From: Pseudomonas viridiflava
GTDB lineage: Bacteria > Pseudomonadota > Gammaproteobacteria > Pseudomonadales > Pseudomonadaceae
Reading direction: 5' to 3'
Assembly: GCF_900573885.1 (NCBI RefSeq)
Contig: NZ_UPSE01000346.1
Location: 186,001 to 250,000, forward strand
Length of the DNA stretch: 64,000 nucleotides
The stretch's first letter is position 1. Every line of letters starts with the position of its first letter. The notes beneath the pieces are model-generated. The model made no database searches. It was not told the origin of the DNA and saw nothing but the letters and a program-made list of their open reading frames with translations. Shown piece by piece: positions 20,376-28,752 of the stretch. Position numbers and translations under genes: made by a program.

Positions 20376-20548
20376 CTGAACGAGCCTGGATTCCGAATCG
20401 TCGGACCGCCGCCTTCGCGGGAATGACGGTGTTCTCTACACATAACGCCGACACATCCGAGATCCTGGATCCCCGCGTTCGCGAGGATGACGGTGAGTTG
20501 ATTAGAGACATCCGTCATTCCCGCGCAGGCGGGAATCCAGAATTTTGA
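20376..20548. repeat. Cluster of dRS3-like palindromic repeats
   Basis: Three related repeat copies lie in the gap between convergent genes: GATTCCGAATCGTCGGACC...GCGGGAATGACGG, then GGATCCCCGCGTTCGCGAGGATGACGG, then CGTCATTCCCGCGCAGGCGG with GAATCCAGAATTTT. The last contains ATTCCC-N8-GGGAAT (20517-20536), the form of the Neisseria dRS3 repeat. A second cluster is at 36918-37020. Confidence 0.8.
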
Positions 20549-20600
20549 GTCGAGCGGTGATGCCTCGGCGACCGACGAGACCTAGCTAGACCCGAGCCCG

Positions 20601-21548
20601 TCACCCACCCCATCCCGGCCACCCATCCCCCACCAAAAACACCCGCTCCGCCTCCCGCCAATCCCCACTCCCATCCCGCTCAAACCGCACCAACAACTGC
20701 GCCTGCGCATCCACCTCCAGTTCGGCTAGCCACTGCGCAAACCGCTCAGCCGTCCACACCGTGTCCGCCTGTTCCCGCGCCGGCGCCAGCCAGGTTTGCC
20801 GGGGGATGGGTTGCCACAGCCCGGTTCCTTCATGCTCAGCCGCAAACGCGGCCCAATCCTTGCGATGCAACCAGCGCCCGCGCAGGTGTTCGGCCAGGGC
20901 GCCCGCAGGCGGCTGGCTGTGGCCGGGCCATGGGTAGAAGAGATAACCCGCCAGCCACAGTTGCGGCTGTACGTCGGCAATGCCGAGCTCGGCCAGCGCC
21001 GCGCGTGCTTGCGGCGTGGCAGACAATGGCAGTTGGTGGTCCAGCAGGTGGCTGACTTTGCGCGCCAGGCGGTCCTGGCTGCCGGGGCCGAGCCATTCGT
21101 GGGCGTTGCGGCCGTCGCCCTGTTGCGGGCCGAGGTAGAGCTTGATGGCCAGTTCCTGGTGGTGCACGCCGTCGTCGTCTTGCAGCAGTAAATCCAGCTC
21201 GCCCAAGGTGTGCCCGCCCTCGCGAATCGCCAGGTTGGCGGCCAGCAACTGCACCCCGGGCGCGGCCATCAAGGCGAATTGCCACAGACGTTCGTAGTAC
21301 AGGCCCAGGCGCCGGATGCTGTGCTGGGCGAGCCAGGCGGTGAGCGCGGTGGGGTCGCGGTCAAGCTGTTGCAGCCACTCGGCCAGTTGCTCAGGCGCGG
21401 CGGCCCAGGCGCTTGCCGTCAAGGGGTGACGTTGCGCGCAGTGCGCCGGATCCAGCAGGGGCGGCGACAGCAGCACCCAGGCCAGGTCGCGCACGGCGGG
21501 CTGGTGCAGGTGCTGGGGCAGGGCGGTGAGCGTGGGAAAAAGCGTCAT
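20601..21548 (-). CDS. DUF1853 family protein
   Basis: 315 residues from ATG 21548; a longer frame adds 34 basic residues and is unlikely. Features of DUF1853 are visible: RDLAWVLLSPPLL near the start, LGLYYERLWQFAL, then GELDLLLQDDDGVHHQELAIKLYLG, and LAGYLFYPW. The ELDLLL...ELAIK pattern is reminiscent of the PD-(D/E)XK nuclease core, but I only infer this. The C-terminus is Trp/Gly-rich (DGWPGWGG). It is divergent from nadK, with about 130 bp between the starts. Function unknown; cytoplasmic. Confidence 0.8.
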   Translation of the reverse strand: MTLFPTLTALPQHLHQPAVRDLAWVLLSPPLLDPAHCAQRHPLTASAWAAAPEQLAEWLQQLDRDPTALTAWLAQHSIRRLGLYYERLWQFALMAAPGVQLLAANLAIREGGHTLGELDLLLQDDDGVHHQELAIKLYLGPQQGDGRNAHEWLGPGSQDRLARKVSHLLDHQLPLSATPQARAALAELGIADVQPQLWLAGYLFYPWPGHSQPPAGALAEHLRGRWLHRKDWAAFAAEHEGTGLWQPIPRQTWLAPAREQADTVWTAERFAQWLAELEVDAQAQLLVRFERDGSGDWREAERVFLVGDGWPGWGG

Positions 21549-21679
21549 GTTGCGAGCATAGCGGGTCGCCGGGGTGAAGTGCGCCTTGGTTTGGCCTGCG
21601 GGTTTCGCCCATAATCGTGCTCGCCTCTGTGGATAGAGGCTGTCTTTCAAATTTTCTGCCAGCGTCTGCCAGGAGCCTC

Positions 21680-22570
21680 ATGGAGCAATTTCGCAATATC
21701 GGCATCATTGGCCGCTTGGGCAGTTCGCAGGTGCTGGACACCATCCGCCGCCTGAAAAAACTGCTTATCGAGCGCCAGTTGCACGTAATCCTCGAGGACA
21801 CCATCGCCGAGGTGTTGCCCGGTCATGGCCTGCAAACCTCATCGCGCAAAAGCCTCGGCGAAGCCTGCGACCTGGTGATTGTGGTCGGCGGTGACGGCAG
21901 CATGCTCGGCGCCGCGCGCGCCCTGGCACAGTTCAATGTGCCGGTGCTGGGCATCAACCGTGGCAGCCTCGGTTTCCTTACCGACATTCGCCCCGACGAG
22001 CTGGAAAGCAAAGTGGCCGAAGTGCTCGACGGCCAGTATCTGGTGGAGAACCGCTTCCTGCTGCAAGCCGAAGTGCGCCGTCACGCTGAAGTGATCGGCC
22101 AGGGCGATGCCCTGAACGACGTGGTGCTGCACCCGGGCAAGTCGACGCGCATGATCGAGTTCGAGCTGCACATCGATGGCCAGTTTGTGTGCAGCCAGAA
22201 GGCCGACGGCCTGATCGTCGCCACGCCTACCGGCTCCACCGCTTATGCCTTGTCGGCGGGCGGCCCGATCATGCATCCCAAGCTCGACGCCATTGTGGTG
22301 GTGCCGATGTACCCGCACACCTTGTCCAGCCGCCCGATTGTGGTGGACGGCAACAGCGAGCTGAAAATTGTCGCCTCAAAAGACATGCAGATTTATCCGC
22401 AAGTGTCGTGCGACGGTCAGAACCATTTCACCTGCGCCCCTGGCGACACGCTGATTGTCAGCAAAAAGCCGCAGAAACTGCGCCTGATTCATCCGCTGGA
22501 CCACAACTATTACGAGGTTTGCCGGACCAAGTTGGGGTGGGGCAGTCGCCTCGGAGGCGGTAACGACTGA
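21680..22570 (+). CDS. nadK: NAD kinase
   Basis: 296 residues from ATG 21680 with AGGAG nine bases upstream. It phosphorylates NAD to NADP in the cytosol. The diagnostic GGDGSMLGAARAL motif is at residues 70-82, followed by GINRGSLGFLTD, LNDVVLHPG and TPTGSTAYALSAGGPI. The length matches E. coli NadK (292). The phosphatase gene starts at the last base of its stop codon (TGATG), so translation is likely coupled. Confidence 0.97.
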   Translation: MEQFRNIGIIGRLGSSQVLDTIRRLKKLLIERQLHVILEDTIAEVLPGHGLQTSSRKSLGEACDLVIVVGGDGSMLGAARALAQFNVPVLGINRGSLGFLTDIRPDELESKVAEVLDGQYLVENRFLLQAEVRRHAEVIGQGDALNDVVLHPGKSTRMIEFELHIDGQFVCSQKADGLIVATPTGSTAYALSAGGPIMHPKLDAIVVVPMYPHTLSSRPIVVDGNSELKIVASKDMQIYPQVSCDGQNHFTCAPGDTLIVSKKPQKLRLIHPLDHNYYEVCRTKLGWGSRLGGGND

Positions 22571-23547
22571 TGGAACTCGATGCGGCGCGCGGGTATGACT
22601 TGATTGGTGACGTGCATGGTTGCGCGCACACCCTGGCGCGCCTGCTCGACGGCCTCGGTTATCAGCGCCATGGCGGCGTGTGGCGTCACCCGCGGCGTAT
22701 GGCGATTTTCCTCGGCGACATCGTCGACCGTGGCCCGCGCATTCGCGAGGCGCTGCACATGGTGCACGACATGGTCGAAGCCGGGCAGGCGCTGTGCATC
22801 ATGGGTAACCATGAATTCGACGCCCTCGGCTGGAGCACCCCGGCGCCGCCTGGCAGTGGCCGCCAGTTTGTGCGCGAACACACGCCGCGCAATGCCCGCC
22901 TGATTACCCAAAGCCTGGCGCAGTTCGACGCTTATCCGCACGAGTGGCGCGAGTTCCAGCGCTGGTTTTACGAGCTGCCGCTGTATATCGACGCCGGGCA
23001 TTTCCGCGTTGTGCACGCCTGTTGGGACGCGGGCCTGATCGACTCGCTGCGCGCTCAACACCCCGACGGCCGCGTTGATGAAGCCTTTATTCAGGCCTCG
23101 GCCGTGCCCGGCAGCTTTGCCAATAAAGTCTTCAGCCGCTTGCTGCGTGGCACGGACATGCGCCTGCCCGATGGCCTGACGCTTACCAGCGGCGACGGCT
23201 ATACCCGCGCGTTCTTTCGCACCAAGTTCTGGGAAGAAGACCCGCAAACCTACGGCGACATCGTGTTCCAGCCCGACGCCTTGCCCGAAGACGTGGCCCG
23301 CACGCCGCTGACGCCCCAGGAAAAAACCCAATTGCTGCGCTACGGCCCGAAAGAGCCGCCGCTGTTTGTCGGCCACTATTGGCGCAAGGGCCGGCCGGCG
23401 CCGATTCGCCCCAACCTGGCTTGCCTCGACTACAGCGCCGTGCTGTTCGGCAAGCTGGTGGCGTATCGCATGGATCAGGAAACCCGCATCGATCCCAATA
23501 AATTCGCCTGGGTGGACGTTGAGCGCCCGGAGGTTCCCGTTGAGTAA
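22570..23547 (+). CDS. Metallophosphatase (calcineurin-like/PrpE-like)
   Basis: 325 residues with the metallophosphoesterase blocks GDVHGC (14-19), GDIVDRGP and GNHEF, then a late FVGHYWRKG that supplies the last metal ligands. It resembles PrpE/diadenosine tetraphosphatase-type proteins but is longer, with an inserted region between about 110 and 250. It is translationally coupled to nadK and followed by a rhomboid gene, a gene order I recall for Pseudomonas. The substrate is unknown. Confidence 0.88.
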   Translation: MELDAARGYDLIGDVHGCAHTLARLLDGLGYQRHGGVWRHPRRMAIFLGDIVDRGPRIREALHMVHDMVEAGQALCIMGNHEFDALGWSTPAPPGSGRQFVREHTPRNARLITQSLAQFDAYPHEWREFQRWFYELPLYIDAGHFRVVHACWDAGLIDSLRAQHPDGRVDEAFIQASAVPGSFANKVFSRLLRGTDMRLPDGLTLTSGDGYTRAFFRTKFWEEDPQTYGDIVFQPDALPEDVARTPLTPQEKTQLLRYGPKEPPLFVGHYWRKGRPAPIRPNLACLDYSAVLFGKLVAYRMDQETRIDPNKFAWVDVERPEVPVE

Positions 23548-24436
23548 TACGGCATCAAGTAGTAACGCCATGAACCCGGTCGAAGTGCTGCGTTTGCCGG
23601 TGAGCGTCAATCTGGCCGGCTTCGTTCAACTGTTGCAGCGCCTGCAGGTGCCGCACCGTGTCAGTGAGGAGTCTGGCGAGCAGGTGTTGTGGGTGCCCGG
23701 CGAGCAACTGGCAGCGGATGTGCGCGGTTTGTATCAGCAGTATCCGGACGGCGATCCCGAGCAGCGGTTGCAGCTACCGGAGCAGGAAAAGCCGGTGAAG
23801 GTCGGGTTTGTCGCGCAGCTGCGGCAGAGCCCACTGACCACGTTAATGATGGTGCTGACGTTGATTGTCGCGGGCATCACCTTGCTGGGCGACAACTTCG
23901 AGGCCATTCGCTGGCTGAGCTGGATGGATTTTCACGTATCCGGCGACTACGCCACCTTCGTGCCCTGGCCCGACACCATGGCCGCCGGCCAATACTGGCG
24001 GCTGATCACGCCGATCTTTATCCACTTCGGCATTTTGCATCTGGCCATGAACGGTATGTGGTACTGGGAGCTGGGGCGGCGCATCGAGTCGTACCAGGGC
24101 GGCTTCGCATTGCTGGGGCTGACGCTGCTGTTCGGGCTCGCCTCCAACGCCGTGCAGTTCTGGTGGGCGGGGCCGTCGATTTTCGGCGGCCTGTCGGGCG
24201 TGCTCTACGGCCTGCTCGGCCACTGTTGGATTTACCAGTTACTGGCCCCAAATCGTGCTTACCACTTACCCAAAGGCGTGGTGGTGATGATGCTGATCTG
24301 GCTGGTCATCTGCATGAGCGGCATTACCGAGGTGGCCGGCATTGGCGCCATCGCCAACGGCGCGCATGTCGGCGGCTTGCTGATGGGCTGCCTCACCGGT
24401 CTGTTGGGCGGTGCACTGGCGCGCCGTCGTCGTTAA
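23540..24436 (+). CDS. Rhomboid-family intramembrane serine protease
   Basis: 298 residues from TTG 23540, which overlaps the phosphatase stop and has GGAGG at ideal spacing; ATG 23570 is an alternative. The first 85 residues form a cytoplasmic domain. Membrane segments follow, with YWRLITPIFIHFGILHLAMNGMWYW, the catalytic serine motif FGGLSGVLYGLLGH, and the catalytic histidine in NGAHVGGLLMG. Cleavage would occur inside the inner membrane; the substrate is unknown. Confidence 0.9.
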   Translation: MSNTASSSNAMNPVEVLRLPVSVNLAGFVQLLQRLQVPHRVSEESGEQVLWVPGEQLAADVRGLYQQYPDGDPEQRLQLPEQEKPVKVGFVAQLRQSPLTTLMMVLTLIVAGITLLGDNFEAIRWLSWMDFHVSGDYATFVPWPDTMAAGQYWRLITPIFIHFGILHLAMNGMWYWELGRRIESYQGGFALLGLTLLFGLASNAVQFWWAGPSIFGGLSGVLYGLLGHCWIYQLLAPNRAYHLPKGVVVMMLIWLVICMSGITEVAGIGAIANGAHVGGLLMGCLTGLLGGALARRRR

Positions 24437-24463
24437 ACTGCGACTTTGTTTTTGGAGGCGAAT

Positions 24464-24724
24464 ATGTCGTCCTTTGCTGAAATGATTGAAAACATCACCC
24501 CCGATATCTACGAAAGCCTGAAGCTGGCGGTGGAAATTGGTAAGTGGTCGGACGGGCGCAAGCTCACCCAGGAACAGAAAGAACTGAGCATGCAGGCGGT
24601 TATCGCCTGGGAACTGCAAAATCTGCCGGAAGACCAGCGCACCGGTTACATGGCCGTGCAGGAATGCAGCTCGAAATCCAAAACCGTGCCGAACATCCTG
24701 TTCAAGTCGGACGCCATCCATTGA
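24464..24724 (+). CDS. DUF1315 family (YeaC-like) protein
   Basis: 86 residues from ATG 24464, which has GGAGG upstream; the frame extends 6 codons further back without a ribosome site. It reads MSSFAEMIENITPDIYESLK, then GKWSDGRKLTQEQKELSMQAVI, the typical DUF1315 pattern. It is a small soluble cytoplasmic protein of unknown role. The DUF2797 gene starts inside its stop codon, so the two are translationally coupled. Confidence 0.88.
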   Translation: MSSFAEMIENITPDIYESLKLAVEIGKWSDGRKLTQEQKELSMQAVIAWELQNLPEDQRTGYMAVQECSSKSKTVPNILFKSDAIH

Positions 24725-25548
24725 GTGAATTGGGTCGCGGTGCCTTGAGCAAAATGGCCGCCCGCCTGGGCGCGCCGGTGCAGTACGCGTTTCGGTTGGG
24801 CGAGGACGAAATTCCGGTCAACCCGCTGATCGGCAAGACCGTGCGGTTGGAGTATTTGGGTGCGATTCATTGCAGCCATTGCGGACGCAAAACCAAAACC
24901 AGTTTCAGTCAGGGTTATTGCTACCCCTGCATGACCAAGCTGGCGCAGTGCGACACCTGCATGATGAGCCCCGAGCGTTGCCACCATGAGGCAGGCACCT
25001 GCCGCGAGCCGGAATGGGCGGCGCAGTTCTGCATGACCGATCACATTGTTTATCTGGCCAATTCGTCGGGCGTGAAAGTCGGCATAACCCGCGCCACGCA
25101 AGTGCCCACCCGCTGGCTCGACCAGGGCGCCAGCCAGGCGCTGCCGATCATGCGCGTCAGCACCCGTCAGCAATCCGGTTTCGTCGAAGATTTGCTGCGC
25201 ACCCAGGTGGCCGACAAGACCAACTGGCGCGCGCTGCTTAGAAGCCACGCCGCGCCGGTCGAACTCAAAGCCGTACGCGAGCAGATTTTCGCCGCTTGTG
25301 CCGAAGGTATGCTTGGCTTGCAACAGCGTTTCGGCTTGCAGGCCATTCAGGCGCTGACCGACGTCGAGCCCATCGAGATTACGTATCCGATCGAGGCCTA
25401 CCCGGCAAAAATAACCAGCTTTAATCTGGATAAAGACCCCATCGCCGAAGGCACGCTGCTGGGCATCAAGGGCCAATACCTGATGTTCGATACCGGCGTT
25501 ATCAATATCCGCAAATACACGGCCTACCAACTGGCCGTGCATTCCTGA
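24721..25548 (+). CDS. DUF2797 family zinc-ribbon-like protein
   Basis: 275 residues from TTG 24721, overlapping the DUF1315 stop; TTG 24733 is an alternative. Near the N-terminus is a Cys-rich zone: CSHCGRKTKTSF, then CYPCMTKLAQCDTCMMSPERCHH, CREPEW and CMTD, probably binding one or two zinc ions. It continues IVYLANSSGVKVGITRATQVPTRWLDQGA, similar to the start of a GIY-YIG-like core (YLA...VGIT). Function unknown; nucleic-acid binding is a reasonable guess. It is followed 17 bases later by pepN. Confidence 0.85.
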   Translation: MSELGRGALSKMAARLGAPVQYAFRLGEDEIPVNPLIGKTVRLEYLGAIHCSHCGRKTKTSFSQGYCYPCMTKLAQCDTCMMSPERCHHEAGTCREPEWAAQFCMTDHIVYLANSSGVKVGITRATQVPTRWLDQGASQALPIMRVSTRQQSGFVEDLLRTQVADKTNWRALLRSHAAPVELKAVREQIFAACAEGMLGLQQRFGLQAIQALTDVEPIEITYPIEAYPAKITSFNLDKDPIAEGTLLGIKGQYLMFDTGVINIRKYTAYQLAVHS

Positions 25549-25565
25549 ACGTAAGGGCAACTGCC

Positions 25566-28229
25566 ATGCGCACCGAACAACCGAAGATGATTTATTTGAA
25601 GGACTATCAGGCGCCGGATTACCTGATCGACGAAACCCATCTGACTTTCGAGTTGTTCGAGGACCACACCCTGGTTCACGCGCAACTGGTGATGCGCCGC
25701 AACCCGGTGCGCGGTGAAGGGCTTCCGCAGCTGGTGCTGGACGGCCAGGAGCTGGAGCTGCTGTCCCTCAGCCTCGACGGCAAAACCCTGGAGCCGGGCG
25801 ACTACCAGCTGAGCGACAGCCACCTGACGCTGCAACCGGCTGGCGAGCGCTTCGTCATCGACAGCAGCGTGCGCATTCACCCGGAAACCAACACCGCGCT
25901 GGAAGGCTTGTACAAATCCAGCGGCATGTTCTGTACCCAGTGCGAAGCCGAAGGCTTCCGCAAGATCACCTACTACCTCGACCGCCCGGACGTGATGAGC
26001 AAATTCACCACGACCCTGAGCGCCGAACAGCACAAGTACCCGGTACTGCTTTCCAACGGCAACCCGATTGCCAGCGGCCCGGAAGAGGGCGAGGGCGGCC
26101 GCCATTGGGCGACGTGGGAAGATCCGTTCATGAAGCCGGCGTACCTGTTCGCGCTGGTGGCGGGCGATTTGTGGTGCATCGAAGACACCTTCACCACCAT
26201 GAGCAACCGCGAAGTGGCGCTGCGCATTTATGTCGAGCCGGAAAATATCGACAAATGCCAGCACGCCATGGACAGCCTGAAAAAATCCATGCGCTGGGAT
26301 GAAGAGGTCTACGGCCGCGAATACGATCTGGATATTTTCATGATCGTGGCCGTGAACGACTTCAACATGGGCGCCATGGAAAACAAGGGCCTGAACATCT
26401 TCAACTCCAGCTGCGTGCTGGCCAAAGCCGACACCGCCACCGACGCTGCGCACCAGCGCGTTGAAGGCGTGGTGGCGCACGAGTACTTCCACAACTGGTC
26501 TGGCAACCGCGTTACGTGCCGCGACTGGTTCCAGCTGTCGCTCAAAGAAGGCTTCACCGTGTACCGCGACGCCGAGTTCTCGGCCGACATGAACTCACGC
26601 ACAGTCAAACGCATTGAAGACGTCGCTTACCTGCGCACCCACCAGTTCGCCGAAGACGCCGGCCCCATGGCTCACGCCGTGCGCCCGGATAGCTTTATCG
26701 AGATTTCCAACTTCTACACCCTTACCGTGTACGAAAAAGGCTCGGAAGTGGTGCGCATGCTGCACACCCTGCTGGGCAACGAGGGTTTCCGCAAAGGCAG
26801 CGACCTGTACTTCGAGCGCCACGATGGTCAGGCCGTCACCTGCGACGACTTTATCAAGGCCATGGAAGACGCCAACGGCGCCGACTTCACCCAGTTCAAA
26901 CGCTGGTACAGCCAGGCCGGTACCCCGCGTTTGCAAGTGAGCGAGGCGTATGACGCCAACGCCAAAACCTACACCCTGACCTTCCGTCAGAGCTGCCCGC
27001 CAACGCCGGGGCAAACTGAAAAGCTGCCGTTCGTGATTCCGGTCGAACTGGGCTTGCTCGGCACCCAGGGCCAGGCGCTGACGTTGAAGCTGCACGGTGA
27101 GAGCGAGGCGCGTGGCGAGTCCACGGTTATTGCGGTGACTGAAGCCGAGCAGAGCTTCACGTTTGTGGACGTGGCCGAGCAGCCGTTGCCCTCGTTGCTG
27201 CGTGGCCTGTCGGCGCCGGTGAAGCTGAGCTTCCCGTACAACCGCGACCAACTGATGTTCCTCATGCAACACGACGCCGACGGCTTCAACCGTTGGGAAG
27301 CCGGCCAGCAACTGTCGGTGCAAGTGCTGCAAGAGCTGATCGGGCAACACCAGCGCGGCGAAACGCTGGCGCTGGATCAGCGGCTGATCACTGCGCTCGG
27401 CACCCTGCTTGCCGACAGCACGCTCGATCAGGCCATGGTTGCCGAAATGCTCTCGCTGCCAAGCGAGGCGTATCTCACCGAAATCAGCGAAGTGGCCGAC
27501 GTTGATGCCATTCACAGCGCCCGTGAATTCGCCCGCCAGCAACTGGCCGAGGCGTTGTTCGAACCGCTGTGGCAGCGTTATCAGCAGAACCGCGAGGTCT
27601 CGCGTAACAGTGAGTACGTGGCCCAGGCCGACCATTTCGCCCGCCGCAGCCTGCAAAACATCGCGCTCTCATACTTAATGCTGAGTGGCAAACCCGAAGT
27701 ACTGGCGGCGTGTCTGGAACAGTACGACGCATGCGACAACATGACTGAACGCCTCACCGCGCTGGCCGTGTTGGTCAATTCGCCGTTCGAAGCCGAGAAA
27801 GCCACGGCGCTGGCAGCCTTCGCCGAACACTTCAAAGACAATCCATTGGTAATGGATCAGTGGTTCAGTGTGCAGGCGGCGAGCGCTCTACCTGGCGGGT
27901 TGCAGCGTGTAAAAGCGTTGATGGAACACCCAGCCTTCACCTTGAAAAACCCCAATAAGGTGCGTGCCCTGGTCGGTGCATTCGCCGGGCAAAACCTGGT
28001 CAACTTCCACAGCGCCGATGGCTCGGGCTACCGCTTCCTGGCGGACCTGGTCATCACCCTGAACGGCTTCAACCCGCAGATCGCTTCCCGGCAATTGGCA
28101 CCGCTGACCCGCTGGCGCAAATACGATACCGGCCGGCAAGCGCTTATGAAGGCCGAGCTAGAGCGGATTCTCGCTTCTGGCGAGCTGTCTTCTGACGTGT
28201 ACGAAGTGGTAAGCAAGAGCCTGGCTTAA
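25566..28229 (+). CDS. pepN: Aminopeptidase N (M1 family)
   Basis: 887-residue zinc alanyl aminopeptidase that removes N-terminal residues from peptides in the cytosol. The substrate exopeptidase motif GAMEN is at 269-273 and HEYFHNW (H305, E306, H309) with E328 binds zinc. YLDRPDVMSKFTTTLSAE is the typical PepN N-terminal domain, and the C-terminal helical superhelix (about 540-887) is complete. The length is close to E. coli PepN (870). A clear terminator follows. Confidence 0.97.
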   Translation: MRTEQPKMIYLKDYQAPDYLIDETHLTFELFEDHTLVHAQLVMRRNPVRGEGLPQLVLDGQELELLSLSLDGKTLEPGDYQLSDSHLTLQPAGERFVIDSSVRIHPETNTALEGLYKSSGMFCTQCEAEGFRKITYYLDRPDVMSKFTTTLSAEQHKYPVLLSNGNPIASGPEEGEGGRHWATWEDPFMKPAYLFALVAGDLWCIEDTFTTMSNREVALRIYVEPENIDKCQHAMDSLKKSMRWDEEVYGREYDLDIFMIVAVNDFNMGAMENKGLNIFNSSCVLAKADTATDAAHQRVEGVVAHEYFHNWSGNRVTCRDWFQLSLKEGFTVYRDAEFSADMNSRTVKRIEDVAYLRTHQFAEDAGPMAHAVRPDSFIEISNFYTLTVYEKGSEVVRMLHTLLGNEGFRKGSDLYFERHDGQAVTCDDFIKAMEDANGADFTQFKRWYSQAGTPRLQVSEAYDANAKTYTLTFRQSCPPTPGQTEKLPFVIPVELGLLGTQGQALTLKLHGESEARGESTVIAVTEAEQSFTFVDVAEQPLPSLLRGLSAPVKLSFPYNRDQLMFLMQHDADGFNRWEAGQQLSVQVLQELIGQHQRGETLALDQRLITALGTLLADSTLDQAMVAEMLSLPSEAYLTEISEVADVDAIHSAREFARQQLAEALFEPLWQRYQQNREVSRNSEYVAQADHFARRSLQNIALSYLMLSGKPEVLAACLEQYDACDNMTERLTALAVLVNSPFEAEKATALAAFAEHFKDNPLVMDQWFSVQAASALPGGLQRVKALMEHPAFTLKNPNKVRALVGAFAGQNLVNFHSADGSGYRFLADLVITLNGFNPQIASRQLAPLTRWRKYDTGRQALMKAELERILASGELSSDVYEVVSKSLA

Positions 28230-28258
28230 GGTTCTGATTCATCCCTCCCCCTAAGTAC

Positions 28259-28294
28259 AAAAGTGTTACTGGCAATTTGCCGGTAACACTTTTT
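28259..28294 (+). terminator. Rho-independent terminator after pepN
   Basis: GTGTTACTGGC and GCCGGTAACAC form the stem (one G-U pair) with an AATT loop, flanked by AAAA on the left and a T-run on the right. It could work in both directions. Confidence 0.93.
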
Positions 28295-28752
28295 TGTTAC
28301 TTACTGAAATAACGCGCCCACTGCTTATTAGAAAACCCTTAATAGGTTGGGGCTTTGCCCTTGACTGTTTTCTGATTGTGCGGCCAGGAATTAACGCCGA
28401 AACCCAGGCGAGTGGCTATGCGCGCCACATCGTAGGACAAAGCGTGCAATTGTTTCCTGAATAGTGGGTGAGTTGGTTAATGAATGATCAGTCACGTCCT
28501 GCCCGGGCAACCATAAAACGTTGGCGCCATTTAATTGAATTGAAACGCTTGTTTGGCACCATGGTTGCATTGCTCGACTGTAATTGGCCCCGCAATGGTG
28601 CAGACAATGCTCGGGGGTGCGTGCTAGACGCGTTGGAAGGGAATCTTCCGATCAACTAAAAAGACCGCCTCTGTATGGCGGCGTACATGAGCCCGCGTGC
28701 CAACAAGCGCGGGCCGATAAGAATAACGATCTGTCCACGGAGTAAAGTCTCG
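28295..28752. promoter_or_regulatory. Long leader region before the DUF1302 gene
   Basis: Some 460 bp lie between the pepN terminator and the DUF1302 start. A 63-codon frame (28468-28659) is present but lacks a clear ribosome site and family resemblance, so I do not call it. An imperfect inverted repeat (GCACCATGGTTGC near 28556 and GCAATGGTGC near 28592) is visible. The length suggests a regulated promoter, but no operator is recognised. Confidence 0.4.

Noticed and set aside
28468..28659. 63-codon ORF before the DUF1302 gene
   Set aside because: No clear ribosome site or family resemblance; more likely leader DNA.
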